Of a stretch of DNA of 64,000 bases, positions 16,404-25,552 are shown one piece after another. The notes under the pieces were generated by a model. The model searched no databases and was not told the DNA's origin. It saw only the letters and a program-made list of their open reading frames with translations. The stretch comes from DASXMT01 sp963781305 (lineage in GTDB: Bacteria > Actinomycetota > Acidimicrobiia > Acidimicrobiales > RAAP-2), in contig CAWAFL010000011.1 of the NCBI GenBank assembly GCA_963781305.1, forward strand, positions 1,922,001-1,986,000. The letters run 5' to 3'. Both the position numbers and the translations under genes were made by a program. Numbering within the stretch: the stretch's first letter is position 1; the number at the start of each line of letters is the position of its first letter.

Positions 16404-18644
16404 GTGTTCGCATCCCTAGCCCGCATGGTCACCGGGCACCCGTGGCGGGTCATTGCCCTGTGGGTCGTCGCCTCCGTGGCGATCGTCGTGTTCTCCCCGT
16501 CGATCAGCTCCGTGACCAACGCCAATTCGGCCAGTTTCCTCCCTGGCCACTATCAGTCGGTGCAGGCACAAGCGGCCCTGGCCAGGGACTTCCCCAAGCA
16601 GTCGGGCAACACTGACCTCCTCGTGGTCGAGCGCGCCGACGGCGCGCCCTTGACCGCGGCCGACCAGCAGGAACTGACGAAATTCACCGCCGACCTGAGC
16701 CACGCGGGCATCAAGGGCGTCACCGGCACGTTCACTTCTTCCGCGCTGCTCTCGCCCAACGGGAAGGCCCAGCTGGTCAACGTGAACCTCCAGGGCCAAC
16801 CGGGCGAACTGGCGGTCAACAACACGGTCAAGGCAATTCGGGCCGCTGTTCCGCACGAGCTGACCGGGACCGGCCTCACCGCCGGCCTCACCGGTGCATC
16901 GGCCATCGCCCTCGACACCAGCAATGCCTTCGCCAAGGCCCAGAACATCATTGCCATCGCCACCATCCTGCTCATCGTCATCCTGTTGGGCCTCATCTTC
17001 CGAAGCGTGGTGATCGCCGTCCTTCCCGTCGTGCTCATCGGGCTCATCCACCAGGTGGCCAGCTCGTTGGTGGCCGCCCTGGCCCACGCTCTGGGCTTCG
17101 ATGTGGGCACCCTGCTCGGTCCCCTGCTCATCGTGGTCTTGTTCGGCATCGGAACCGATTACTTCGTCTTCCTCGTCTTCCGCTACCGAGAGAATCTGAC
17201 CAACGGCGCAGAACCGATGGAGGCACTGCAGCACGCCACCGAGGTGGTGGGCGAGGTCATCTCCTCGTCAGCCCTCACCGTGATCGCCGCCTTCGCCGCG
17301 TTACTCCTCTCCTCGCTCGGCCTGCTGCGAACGCTGGCTCCCGGGTTGATCATCTCGGTCGTCCTGATGTTGCTCAGCGCGTTGACGCTCGTGCCCGCGG
17401 TGCTCGCCCTCCTCGGTCGGCACGTGTTCTGGCCGGCCCACCGGCAGAAGCCGGCGGGCGCAGAGACCTATTCGTCCAAGGTCGGGAAGTACGTTGGGCG
17501 CCATCCCGGACGTATCGTCGCTGGCTACGGCGGCGTGTTATTGGTCCTGGCCCTTGCCGCGTTCGGTTTCCGAGCCAACTACGACGAGGTCGGCGAGCTC
17601 CCGACCACGTCCCCGTCCGTCGTTGCCTACGACCACATGCAACGGGACTTCCCTGCCGGATACGTGGGGCCGACCAACGTCATCGCCACCAGCAACAGCT
17701 CTACCCCGCTGAACAGCCAGTCGATCACCGCTCTGACCGACAAGCTGCGCCACACCCAAGGCGTGGCCATCGTCGCTGCCCCGCAGATGAACGCCGGCGG
17801 CACCGCCGCGCTCATCACCGTCTCGCTCAACGCCAATCCCTATTCGGGCCAGGCCCTGGCCGACGTGCAGGGACCCATCCGGTCGGCGGCCAACGGCTCG
17901 ATTCCCGGGGCCACGGTGCTGGTGGGCGGGCCGACGTCGCAGTCCGTCGACATCCGAAACGCCATTGACCACGATCTTTCGATCATCTTCCCGGTGGCGG
18001 CCCTCATCATCTTCATCATCTTGGGACTCCTCCTGAGAGCCGTCATCGGACCCCTCTACCTGTTGGTCGGGGTCGGCCTCGGCTTTCTGGCCACGCTCGG
18101 GATCCTGGTCCTCATCTTCCAAAAAGCCGGCGGACTGGTGGGTCTCGACTTCTCGATTCCCATCGTCTTGTATCTCTTCGTCGTGGCCATCGGCACCGAC
18201 TACAACATCTTGATGACGGCCCGGGTCCGAGAGGAGCTCCGTTCCGGCAAGGAACCGGCCGAAGCCGTGAGCATGGCCATCGCCCACGGCGCTCCCACCG
18301 TGGCGGCAGCGGGCATCATCTTGGCCGGAACGTTCGCGTCGCTCCTGTTGACCGGCATCACCACCCTGACCGAGCTCGGATCAGGCGTGGCCATCGGGAT
18401 CATCGTGGCCGCCTTCGTGATGGCGCCGCGCCTGATACCCGCGATAGCCGGCATGCGCCGGTGGCACTTCTGGTGGCCCGGTGAGCTCGACCACCGGACG
18501 GCCGAACACACGCACCACCTGCACCTTCACGACCGGTCACAGCTGGAGCGCGTCGGGCACGCGGCGGTAGCGGTGGACGACCTGTCCGAAGTGCGGGCGA
18601 CGACGACCGATCCTGTGGGCAGCCCCGGGGACCATCAGGGCTGA
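16404..18644 (+). CDS. MMPL/RND family transporter
   Basis: A 746-residue inner-membrane exporter with two duplicated halves, each with one helix, a large periplasmic loop and a bundle of five helices. The diagnostic GTDYFVFLVFRYRE and GTDYNILMTARVREE motifs lie in the two bundles. MMPL proteins export lipids and siderophores in actinobacteria or act as drug pumps; the substrate is not evident. The GTG start has GGAGG at good spacing. It and the EF-G paralogue after it lie on the opposite strand to the lipid and translation genes around them. Confidence 0.93.
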   Translation: MFASLARMVTGHPWRVIALWVVASVAIVVFSPSISSVTNANSASFLPGHYQSVQAQAALARDFPKQSGNTDLLVVERADGAPLTAADQQELTKFTADLSHAGIKGVTGTFTSSALLSPNGKAQLVNVNLQGQPGELAVNNTVKAIRAAVPHELTGTGLTAGLTGASAIALDTSNAFAKAQNIIAIATILLIVILLGLIFRSVVIAVLPVVLIGLIHQVASSLVAALAHALGFDVGTLLGPLLIVVLFGIGTDYFVFLVFRYRENLTNGAEPMEALQHATEVVGEVISSSALTVIAAFAALLLSSLGLLRTLAPGLIISVVLMLLSALTLVPAVLALLGRHVFWPAHRQKPAGAETYSSKVGKYVGRHPGRIVAGYGGVLLVLALAAFGFRANYDEVGELPTTSPSVVAYDHMQRDFPAGYVGPTNVIATSNSSTPLNSQSITALTDKLRHTQGVAIVAAPQMNAGGTAALITVSLNANPYSGQALADVQGPIRSAANGSIPGATVLVGGPTSQSVDIRNAIDHDLSIIFPVAALIIFIILGLLLRAVIGPLYLLVGVGLGFLATLGILVLIFQKAGGLVGLDFSIPIVLYLFVVAIGTDYNILMTARVREELRSGKEPAEAVSMAIAHGAPTVAAAGIILAGTFASLLLTGITTLTELGSGVAIGIIVAAFVMAPRLIPAIAGMRRWHFWWPGELDHRTAEHTHHLHLHDRSQLERVGHAAVAVDDLSEVRATTTDPVGSPGDHQG

Positions 18645-18752
18645 GTGGCGTTCTCCCCGCACCGTGTCGCGGGCTGAACTTCTCGACACGGCCGGGGATA
18701 GGCTCGTGAGCGGCCTCGACCGTTGGGGGTAGGAGGCCAGGAGGTGGCGACC

Positions 18753-20873
18753 ATGGACCGATTCAATTCCGATCAGATTCGGAATGTGGCGCTCATCGGT
18801 CATACCGGCGTCGGCAAGACAACCCTGGTCGAAGCCATCCTGGGTCATACCGGCGCCATCCGTCGGGTCGGCCGGGTCGAGGACGGCACCACGGTGTGCG
18901 ACCACGAACCCGAGGAGATCGCCCACCACATGACCATGGGGCTTTCTCTGGCCCCGTGCGTGGTCGAGGGCAGCGCGGTCGGCACCGTGAAGCTCAACGT
19001 GGTGGACACTCCCGGGTACGCCGACTACTCGGCGGAAGTAGCCGCCGCCCTCGCCGTGGTCGACCTGGCCGTCGTGGTGGTGAGTGCAGTCGAGGGCGTA
19101 CAGATCCAAACCGAGATCGCCTGGGAGATGGCCGCGCAGGCCAACCTGCCCCGCATCATCCTCATCACCCAGCTCGACCGGGAACGGGCGGACTTCGATG
19201 GCGTGCTGGCCGAGCTCCGCTCCACGTTCGGCGCAGGCGTGGCACCGCTGGAGCTACCCATCGGCGGCCAGTCGGAGTTCCGTGGGGTGGTCGACCTGTT
19301 GAGTGACACCGCGGTCATCTACGAGGCCGATGGAAGCACGACGGGACAGACGGCCCCCCTGCCGGCCGAGCTGGTGGCCACCGAACACGCCATTCACGAA
19401 GCTCTGGTGGAGGGCATCGTCGTCGGTGACGACACCCTGATGGAGCGCTATCTGGACGGTGACACGCTGTCCTTCGAGGAGCTCGAGGCGAGCCTGGCCG
19501 GCGGCGTGGCCTCTGCCGCAGTCTTCCCGGTCATCTGTGCCTCCTCGGCCACCGGGGTGGGCATCGACCGACTGGCGACCATCCTGGCCGAGTTGTGTCC
19601 CTCGCCAGCCACGCGCCCTCCGGCCAGGGTGTCGGCCGGAGATACGGAGACCGATGTGGCCTGTGACCCCGACGGCCCCCCGCTGGCCCGGGTGTTCAAG
19701 ACCATGACCGATCCCTATGTCGGCCGCCTGTCGCTGTGTCGCCTGCTGTCGGGAACGCTCAGTTCGGACGTGATCCTCACCAACACCCGATCCCACTCCG
19801 ATGAGCGGTTGCACACCATCGAGACCCTCAGGGGCAAAGAGGCGGTCCCGCTCCCGGAGGTCGTGGCGGGCGACCTCTTCGCCGTTCCCAAGCTGTCCGA
19901 GGCGGCAACCGGCGACACGCTGGCCCCGCGCCATATGCCGGTGTCGGTGCTCGAACCGCTGTTCCCCGAACCCGATCCGCCGGCGCTGTCCATCGCCATC
20001 CACCCCCGGACCAAGGCGGACGAGGACAAGATGATGTCGTCCCTCCACCGCCTGCTTCAAGAGGATCCCGCCCTCTCGGTCCGGCGCGACGACGAAACCC
20101 ACCAGACCATCCTGGAGGGGGCCGGCGAGACCCATGTCGCCGTAGCCCTGGAGCGCCTGGCGCGAAAGTTCGGCGTGGACGTGGAGCGCGACGACCTCCT
20201 GGTCCCCTACCGACAGACCATCACCCGAACAGTCCAGGCGGAGGGTCGCTACAAGAAACAGACCGGCGGACACGGACAGTTCGGGGTGGTGTCGCTCCGA
20301 ATCACCCCGCTCCCGCGTGGTGAGGGGTTCTCGTTCGCCAACGAGGTCGTCGGCGGGGCCATTCCCCGCCAGTACATCCCTGCCGTCGAAAAGGGCGTCC
20401 TCGAGGCCATGGCCCAGGGCGGCACCCTCGGTTGTCCGGTGGTCGATGTGGCCGTCACCTGCCTGGACGGCAAACACCACGCGGTCGACTCCTCGGAGAT
20501 GAGCTTCAAGATGGCGGGCATTCTGGGATTCCGGGACGCACTGGCCCAGGCGGCACCGGTGCTCCTCGAGCCCATCTCCCGCGTCGAGATCACCGTTCCC
20601 CCCGAACTTCAGGGCGACGTGCTCGGTGACCTCAACGCCCGCCGGGGTCGCGTGATGGGCTCGGACGTCGACTCCCGGGGCCGCCAGGTCGTGGTGGCCC
20701 TGGTTCCCCTGGCCGAGCTGTCCCGGTACGCGGTCGACCTTCGGTCATTGACCAGCGGGAGGGGTCGCTTCCGAAGGCAGCACGATCACTACGACGTGGT
20801 TCCTTCCCATCTGACCTCTGCGGTGGCCGCATCTGCGGCCGGATCCGGAGCGGCCCGGGCCCACGTCGCCTGA
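18753..20873 (+). CDS. Elongation factor G-like protein (FusA2 type)
   Basis: A 706-residue translational GTPase paralogue. G1 is GHTGVGKTT, G3 is DTPGYADY, but the guanine-specificity motif expected as NKxD reads TQLD, as is common in this EF-G-like subfamily rather than in true EF-G. Domains II to V follow, including the KQTGGHGQFG and GxxFxN segments of domain IV. The ATG at 18753 is chosen for its strong AGGAGGT site. Its role (back-up elongation, recycling or ribosome protection) cannot be told. The canonical fusA is presumably elsewhere. Confidence 0.9.
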   Translation: MDRFNSDQIRNVALIGHTGVGKTTLVEAILGHTGAIRRVGRVEDGTTVCDHEPEEIAHHMTMGLSLAPCVVEGSAVGTVKLNVVDTPGYADYSAEVAAALAVVDLAVVVVSAVEGVQIQTEIAWEMAAQANLPRIILITQLDRERADFDGVLAELRSTFGAGVAPLELPIGGQSEFRGVVDLLSDTAVIYEADGSTTGQTAPLPAELVATEHAIHEALVEGIVVGDDTLMERYLDGDTLSFEELEASLAGGVASAAVFPVICASSATGVGIDRLATILAELCPSPATRPPARVSAGDTETDVACDPDGPPLARVFKTMTDPYVGRLSLCRLLSGTLSSDVILTNTRSHSDERLHTIETLRGKEAVPLPEVVAGDLFAVPKLSEAATGDTLAPRHMPVSVLEPLFPEPDPPALSIAIHPRTKADEDKMMSSLHRLLQEDPALSVRRDDETHQTILEGAGETHVAVALERLARKFGVDVERDDLLVPYRQTITRTVQAEGRYKKQTGGHGQFGVVSLRITPLPRGEGFSFANEVVGGAIPRQYIPAVEKGVLEAMAQGGTLGCPVVDVAVTCLDGKHHAVDSSEMSFKMAGILGFRDALAQAAPVLLEPISRVEITVPPELQGDVLGDLNARRGRVMGSDVDSRGRQVVVALVPLAELSRYAVDLRSLTSGRGRFRRQHDHYDVVPSHLTSAVAASAAGSGAARAHVA

Positions 20874-20899
20874 CCAGCCCTACCAGCCCTACCAGCCCG
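20873..20899. repeat. 9 bp x 3 tandem repeat after the EF-G-like gene
   Basis: ACCAGCCCT starts at 20873 and 20882, with a last-base variant at 20891, overlapping the final base of the stop codon. It lies between the convergent EF-G-like and HIT genes. Confidence 0.8.
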
Positions 20900-20945
20900 G
20901 CAACACATCGCCGCTACACCGATGGCCGTTACACCACCGAGCCGG

Positions 20946-21545
20946 CTACGAAGCCGGATCAGTCGACACCTGACCAACAGGCGGCTCAGCGCCCCACGCG
21001 CCATGCAGGCGTTCCCAACTGTCGGCCAGGGTCTCGGGCAAGACACGCACGTTGGCCACCGCGGTCATGAAGTTGGTGTCCCCGACCCACCGCGGCACGG
21101 CGTGCAGGTGCAGGTGTCGGGGGATGCCGGCCCCAGCCGCTCGACCCAGGTTGGCGCCGATGTTCACCCCCTCTGGGCCGTAGGCGCCCTCGAGTGCGGC
21201 CACGCCGCTCCGGAGCGCCGACCACAGCTCGATACCCTCCTCCCCGTCCAGCTCGGCCATCGACCGGACATGGCGCACGGGCATGACCATGAGATGGCCG
21301 CTGGCATAGGGATATGCGTTCAGGACGGCGAAGGTCTTCTCTCCCCGCCACAGCACACCGTTTTCAGCAGAAGGTGGGCCGCTGGCCGCGATCCGACAGA
21401 AGACGCACTGCTTCGGGTCATCGAGGAAGTGGTCGTGGTCGTGCTCGCCGGCCACGAGCGTCGGATCGCGGGGAAGGGCCCCCACGTCCACGTCCGATGT
21501 CACGTAGTCGGTTCGCCACCCGGCCCACAGGTGATCGAGGCTCAC
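20946..21545 (-). CDS. HIT domain nucleotide hydrolase/phosphorylase
   Basis: Histidine-triad protein of 199 residues. The HxHxH motif is in RHLHLHAVPRW and a CxxC pair (CVFC) near residue 33 suggests a structural zinc as in the Ap4A phosphorylase-like actinobacterial branch. In M. tuberculosis the equivalent gene (Rv2613c, an Ap4A phosphorylase) lies between thrS and pgsA1, and here too the GTG start overlaps the thrS stop (GTGA). Substrate is inferred from that parallel. Confidence 0.88.
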   Translation of the reverse strand: MSLDHLWAGWRTDYVTSDVDVGALPRDPTLVAGEHDHDHFLDDPKQCVFCRIAASGPPSAENGVLWRGEKTFAVLNAYPYASGHLMVMPVRHVRSMAELDGEEGIELWSALRSGVAALEGAYGPEGVNIGANLGRAAGAGIPRHLHLHAVPRWVGDTNFMTAVANVRVLPETLADSWERLHGAWGAEPPVGQVSTDPAS

Positions 21546-23542
21546 CCGTCGGCCAGCCCGTTCACCTGCGGGTTACGGCGCTGGGCGATCTCTTGTTCCA
21601 GCTCCTCGCAGAATTCCATCAGGGGGACGCCCCGATCGGGCCGATCCGAACCCCGACGGTTGACGCCCACTGTTCCCGCGGCCACGTCGTCGTCGCCCAC
21701 CACCAGCACGTAGGGCAGCTTGGCCATCTTGGCCTGCCGGATTCGGGAGCCCAGCTTCTCGTCGGCCGGGACCACCGAGGTTCGGATGCCCACGGCGCGC
21801 AGCCGGTCGTTCACCTTCTCGGCGTAGCCCTGGTGGACTTCGGCCACCGGGAGGACGCGGACCTGCTCGGGGGCGAGCCAGGTGGGAAACGCGCCGGCGT
21901 GATGCTCCAACAGGATGGCGAAGAACCGTTCCACCGAACCGAACAGGGCGCGATGGATCATGATCGGCTGGTGGCGCGCGTTGTCGGCCCCCACGTACTC
22001 CATGCCGAAGCGCTGCGGCATCTGGAAGTCGAGCTGGATGGTGGACATCTGGTGGGTGCGCCCGATGGCATCTCGGGCCTGCACGGAGATCTTCGGCCCG
22101 TAGAAGGCGCCACCCCCCTCGTCCAGGACCAGGTCGAGGTCCATGGCCTCGGCCGTGGCTCGCAGGGTCTCGGTGGCCTCCTCCCATTCGGCGTCGGTCC
22201 CCACCGCTTTCTCCTCCGGCCTGGTCGACAGCTCCAAGAAGAAGTCGTCGAGGCCATAGTCGCGCAGGACGTCGAGGACGAACAGCAGCGTCGAGTGCAG
22301 TTCGCCTGCCATCTGCTCGCGCGTGCAGAAGATGTGGGCGTCGTCCATGGTCAGGCCCCGCACCCGGGTCAGCCCGTGGACCACGCCCGACTTCTCGTAC
22401 CGGTACACGGTGCCGAATTCGAACAGCCGCATGGGAAGGTCGCGATAGGACCGCTGCTTGGCCTTGTAGATGAGGATGTGGAACGGGCAGTTCATCGGCT
22501 TGACGTAGTACTGCTGGCCCCCGTCGAGCTCCATGGGCGGGAACATGCCGTCGGAGAACCAGTCCAAGTGGCCCGAGGTTTCGAACAGCTCGGCCTTGGT
22601 GATGTGCGGGGTGTTGACGAACTCGTAGCCCGCCCTCACGTGTCGCTGCCGGGAGTACTCCTCCATCAATCGGCGGACGGTGCCGCCCTTGGGATGGAAC
22701 ACGGGCAGACCCGACCCGATCTCCTCGGGGAAGGAGAACAGGTCCAGCTCGGCACCCAGGCGCCGGTGGTCACGGCGTTCCGCCTCCTCCAGCTTGTGCA
22801 GGTGGGCGGCGAGGGACTTCTCCGACTCCCAGGCCGTTCCGTAGATCCGTTGCAGCTGAGGACGTTTCTCGTCGCCCCGCCAGTACGCGCCGGCCACCCG
22901 CATGAGCCGGAAATGACCGAGACGGCTGGTCGACGGCACATGGGGCCCGCGGCACAGGTCGGTGAACGTCGGCGAGTTCCAGTAGGTCGAGACCTCGGGG
23001 CCGGAATCGGTCGGCCCGGCATCGACCTCCTGGGCGCCGGCGCCCACGGCCTCGATGATCTCGCGCTTGAACGGCTGGTCCTCGAACAGCGACAACCCCT
23101 CGGCGATCGAGTGTTCGTGGCGGACGAACGGCTGGTCCTCGGCCAGGATCTCCCGCATGGTCGATTCGATGCGGTCGAGATCATCGTCGCTGAAGTGCGC
23201 CCCGCCGGGCAGCTCGAAGTCATAGTAGAAGCCGTCCTCGATCACCGGACCGATGGCGAAGTGCGCGCCCGGCCACAGCCGCAACACGGCCTGGGCCAGG
23301 ACGTGGGCGGTGGAATGCCGTAGTACTGCTCTGCCCGCGTCGGAATCGGCGGTGAGCACGGCCACCTCGTCCCCATCGTTCAGCACCGTGGACAGATCCA
23401 CCTCGGCACCGTCGACGGTGGCAGCCACGGCCGCCTTGGCCAGCCGCGGGCCGATGGACTTGGCGAACTCGAGGGCGGTCGTCCCCTCCGGGAGCTCCCT
23501 GGTCGAGCCGTCGGGAAGCCGGACCGAGATTTCGCCTGCCAT
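21542..23542 (-). CDS. thrS: Threonine-tRNA ligase
   Basis: Class II aminoacyl-tRNA synthetase of 666 residues. The N-terminal TGS domain (MAGEISVRLPDGSTRELPEG), the editing domain with the HSTAHVLAQA motif, the catalytic core with MNCPFHI zinc ligand, motif 2 (RLFEFGTVYRYEKSG) and the C-terminal anticodon-binding domain are all present. The start at 23542 has AAAGG at good spacing; an upstream in-frame ATG at 23611 would only translate a 15 bp repeat array. The stop overlaps the HIT gene. Confidence 0.97.
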   Translation of the reverse strand: MAGEISVRLPDGSTRELPEGTTALEFAKSIGPRLAKAAVAATVDGAEVDLSTVLNDGDEVAVLTADSDAGRAVLRHSTAHVLAQAVLRLWPGAHFAIGPVIEDGFYYDFELPGGAHFSDDDLDRIESTMREILAEDQPFVRHEHSIAEGLSLFEDQPFKREIIEAVGAGAQEVDAGPTDSGPEVSTYWNSPTFTDLCRGPHVPSTSRLGHFRLMRVAGAYWRGDEKRPQLQRIYGTAWESEKSLAAHLHKLEEAERRDHRRLGAELDLFSFPEEIGSGLPVFHPKGGTVRRLMEEYSRQRHVRAGYEFVNTPHITKAELFETSGHLDWFSDGMFPPMELDGGQQYYVKPMNCPFHILIYKAKQRSYRDLPMRLFEFGTVYRYEKSGVVHGLTRVRGLTMDDAHIFCTREQMAGELHSTLLFVLDVLRDYGLDDFFLELSTRPEEKAVGTDAEWEEATETLRATAEAMDLDLVLDEGGGAFYGPKISVQARDAIGRTHQMSTIQLDFQMPQRFGMEYVGADNARHQPIMIHRALFGSVERFFAILLEHHAGAFPTWLAPEQVRVLPVAEVHQGYAEKVNDRLRAVGIRTSVVPADEKLGSRIRQAKMAKLPYVLVVGDDDVAAGTVGVNRRGSDRPDRGVPLMEFCEELEQEIAQRRNPQVNGLADG

Positions 23543-23549
23543 CGTGTGC

Positions 23550-23594
23550 CTTTCTGTCTCGCGAACATCCGTCTCGCGATGATCTGTCTCGCGA
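23550..23594. repeat. 15 bp period repeat in the thrS leader
   Basis: GTCTCGCGA recurs at 23556, 23571 and 23586, a strict 15 bp period with degenerate 6-base spacers. It sits immediately upstream of the thrS ribosome site. If translation began at 23611 it would read RETDHRETDVRET. Confidence 0.85.
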
Positions 23595-23644
23595 TCCCCG
23601 GCGAGCAACATCAGTCCCCGCCGGCGACTACCGAGTACTGGAAC

Positions 23645-24790
23645 CTACAGAGTAATCCCGAGCAACTGGGTTCCCCGATCCACCGGGAGCCCCCGGCTGG
23701 CCAGGTCGTCCAGTGCGGCCAGCGCCGCGGGGGTATCGAGATCGTCGTCGAGGGCCCGGCGGACGGCGTCCAGGGCCGGGTCGTCGCCCTCGTCTCCGAG
23801 CGACTGCTCCGACTGGCCCGATCCCTTTCTCCACGCCTCGAGCCGGGCGGCCGCCCTGGGCATGTCGTCAGCCGTCCACTCCCAGTCCTCCCGGTAGTGG
23901 TGGGCCAGGAGGGCGGTGCGGATGGCCACCGCCTGCCACCGCTCGAGGAGCTCGCCCACGAAGACCAGGTTGCCCAACGACTTGGACATCTTGGTCCCAT
24001 CCAGCCCGACCAGACCCACATGCAGCCAGTGGCGGACGAAGGGCCGGCCGGTGACCGACTCGGACTGGGCCGTCTCGCACTCATGGTGAGGGAAGACCAG
24101 GTCCCGGCCACCGCCGTGCACATCAACCGTCTCCCCGAGCTCCCGCAGGGCCAGCGCCGAGCACTCGATGTGCCAACCCGGTCGGCCAGGTCCCCAACGC
24201 GACTCCCAGGACGGCTCGTCGGACAGCGACGGTTGCCAGAGGACGAAGTCGAGTGGATTGCGTTTGTTGGGGTCCCCCGGATTGCCTCCGTTGTCGGCGG
24301 CCAGGGCCAACATGGCCGCCGCATCCAGGTGGCTCAAGTCGCCGAACCGACCGAAGGTGGTGACGTCGAAGTACACCGACCCCCCCGATTGGTAGGCATG
24401 GCCGCTGTCGAGGACGGCGGCTATCAGGGTCAAGATGTCGGGAATGGCCGACGTGGCTCGGGGCTCTGACCAGGCCGGAATGAGCCCCAGGGTGTTCATG
24501 TCGGCGTCGAACCGGGCGATCTCCTCGGCCGCCAGATCGAGGTAGTGCACACCGAGCTCTCGAGCCTTGCGCAAGATGTCGTCGTCCACGTCGGTCACGT
24601 TCCGCACGCAGCGGGTGTCGTGGCCCAGATCGCGCAGCCGGCGCTGCAGGATATCGAAGGTGAGATACACCGCGGCGTGGCCGAGGTGGGCGGCATCGTA
24701 GGGGGTGATGCCACAGGAATACAGGGTCACCAAGGGTCCCGGCTCAAAGGGCACGACTGCCTGCCGGGCGGTGTCGTAGAGGCGCATCAT
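23645..24790 (-). CDS. mshC: L-cysteine:glucosaminyl-inositol ligase MshC (mycothiol synthesis)
   Basis: MshC activates cysteine and couples it to GlcN-inositol, the penultimate mycothiol step. It resembles CysS but carries the MshC form of the HIGH region, CGITPYDAAHLGHAAV, lacks the CysS tRNA-binding tail and is 381 residues long. The class I KMSKS is exact (TKMSKSLGNLVFV), and zinc ligands lie in SCGITP, GWHIECSA and HHECE. It lies between thrS and an F420:NADP oxidoreductase. Mycothiol is confined to actinobacteria, so this is also a taxonomic marker. Confidence 0.92.
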   Translation of the reverse strand: MMRLYDTARQAVVPFEPGPLVTLYSCGITPYDAAHLGHAAVYLTFDILQRRLRDLGHDTRCVRNVTDVDDDILRKARELGVHYLDLAAEEIARFDADMNTLGLIPAWSEPRATSAIPDILTLIAAVLDSGHAYQSGGSVYFDVTTFGRFGDLSHLDAAAMLALAADNGGNPGDPNKRNPLDFVLWQPSLSDEPSWESRWGPGRPGWHIECSALALRELGETVDVHGGGRDLVFPHHECETAQSESVTGRPFVRHWLHVGLVGLDGTKMSKSLGNLVFVGELLERWQAVAIRTALLAHHYREDWEWTADDMPRAAARLEAWRKGSGQSEQSLGDEGDDPALDAVRRALDDDLDTPAALAALDDLASRGLPVDRGTQLLGITL

Positions 24791-24806
24791 CGAGCGGGCC
24801 GGTCCG

Positions 24807-25463
24807 TCAGCTATCGAAGCCGGCCAGGACGACCGTGGAGTGGACCTTGTAGCGGATGTTGACGCTGATCAGGACAGCAGTGAACGCCTCGATGGGTGCG
24901 GCCTGGGACAAGCTTCCCGCATCGACACCTCGAAGACCCTCGATGGCATCGATCAGGTCCACCGTCGCCTGCGTGGCGTCGGCGTGGTCCGAGCACACCA
25001 GGACGTCGGCCTCGAGGACGACATCGAGCTTGCCCAACTCCGACGCAGGCAGGTGGTGGAACGAGGCCGAGACCAAGGAGTCGGGCAGCACGGCCTGGAT
25101 CGTGGCTGCCATCGAGCCTCGTGGAGGTACGAGGGCGAGGAATTCACGCCCCTCTTTGGCCAGGGCATTGACCATGGAGATCACGACCTTGCCGACCAGT
25201 GGGGCGGCCAGCGGCTTGAGCGTGGACACCACGCCCTCCCACGGCGTGGCCACGACCACGATGTCGCACTGGGCGACCTCCTCGTTCGCTGCGCCGTCGA
25301 TCTTGAGGTCTTGTTCGGGCCACTCCTCCCGCAAGTGTCCCGCCATCTCCTTGGCTCGGTCCGGATCACGCGATCCGATGACCGATGGGATCCCGGCGAC
25401 GGCAAGGCGTAGAGCCAACCCCCGCCCGGCTGGGCCTGTTCCTCCGAGTATTCCGACACGCAT
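24807..25463 (-). CDS. npdG: NADPH-dependent F420 reductase
   Basis: Fno/NpdG moves hydride between NADPH and coenzyme F420. The Rossmann start MRVGILGGTGPAGRGLALRLA, the SRDPDRA phosphate-binding turn for NADP, and ASFHHLPASELG (the F420 side) are typical. The start at 25463 is chosen because it begins directly with the dinucleotide motif and gives 218 residues. It implies that the organism makes F420. It is divergent from the enoyl-ACP reductase with 89 bp between them. Confidence 0.9.
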   Translation of the reverse strand: MRVGILGGTGPAGRGLALRLAVAGIPSVIGSRDPDRAKEMAGHLREEWPEQDLKIDGAANEEVAQCDIVVVATPWEGVVSTLKPLAAPLVGKVVISMVNALAKEGREFLALVPPRGSMAATIQAVLPDSLVSASFHHLPASELGKLDVVLEADVLVCSDHADATQATVDLIDAIEGLRGVDAGSLSQAAPIEAFTAVLISVNIRYKVHSTVVLAGFDS

Positions 25464-25552
25464 GGGCCATACCCTTGCACACCGCACCGCTGGCCTCGGA
25501 CCCGCGGGCGCCCGCGGGCCCTCGGCCATCTCCCCCTGTAACCTGCCGCCCC

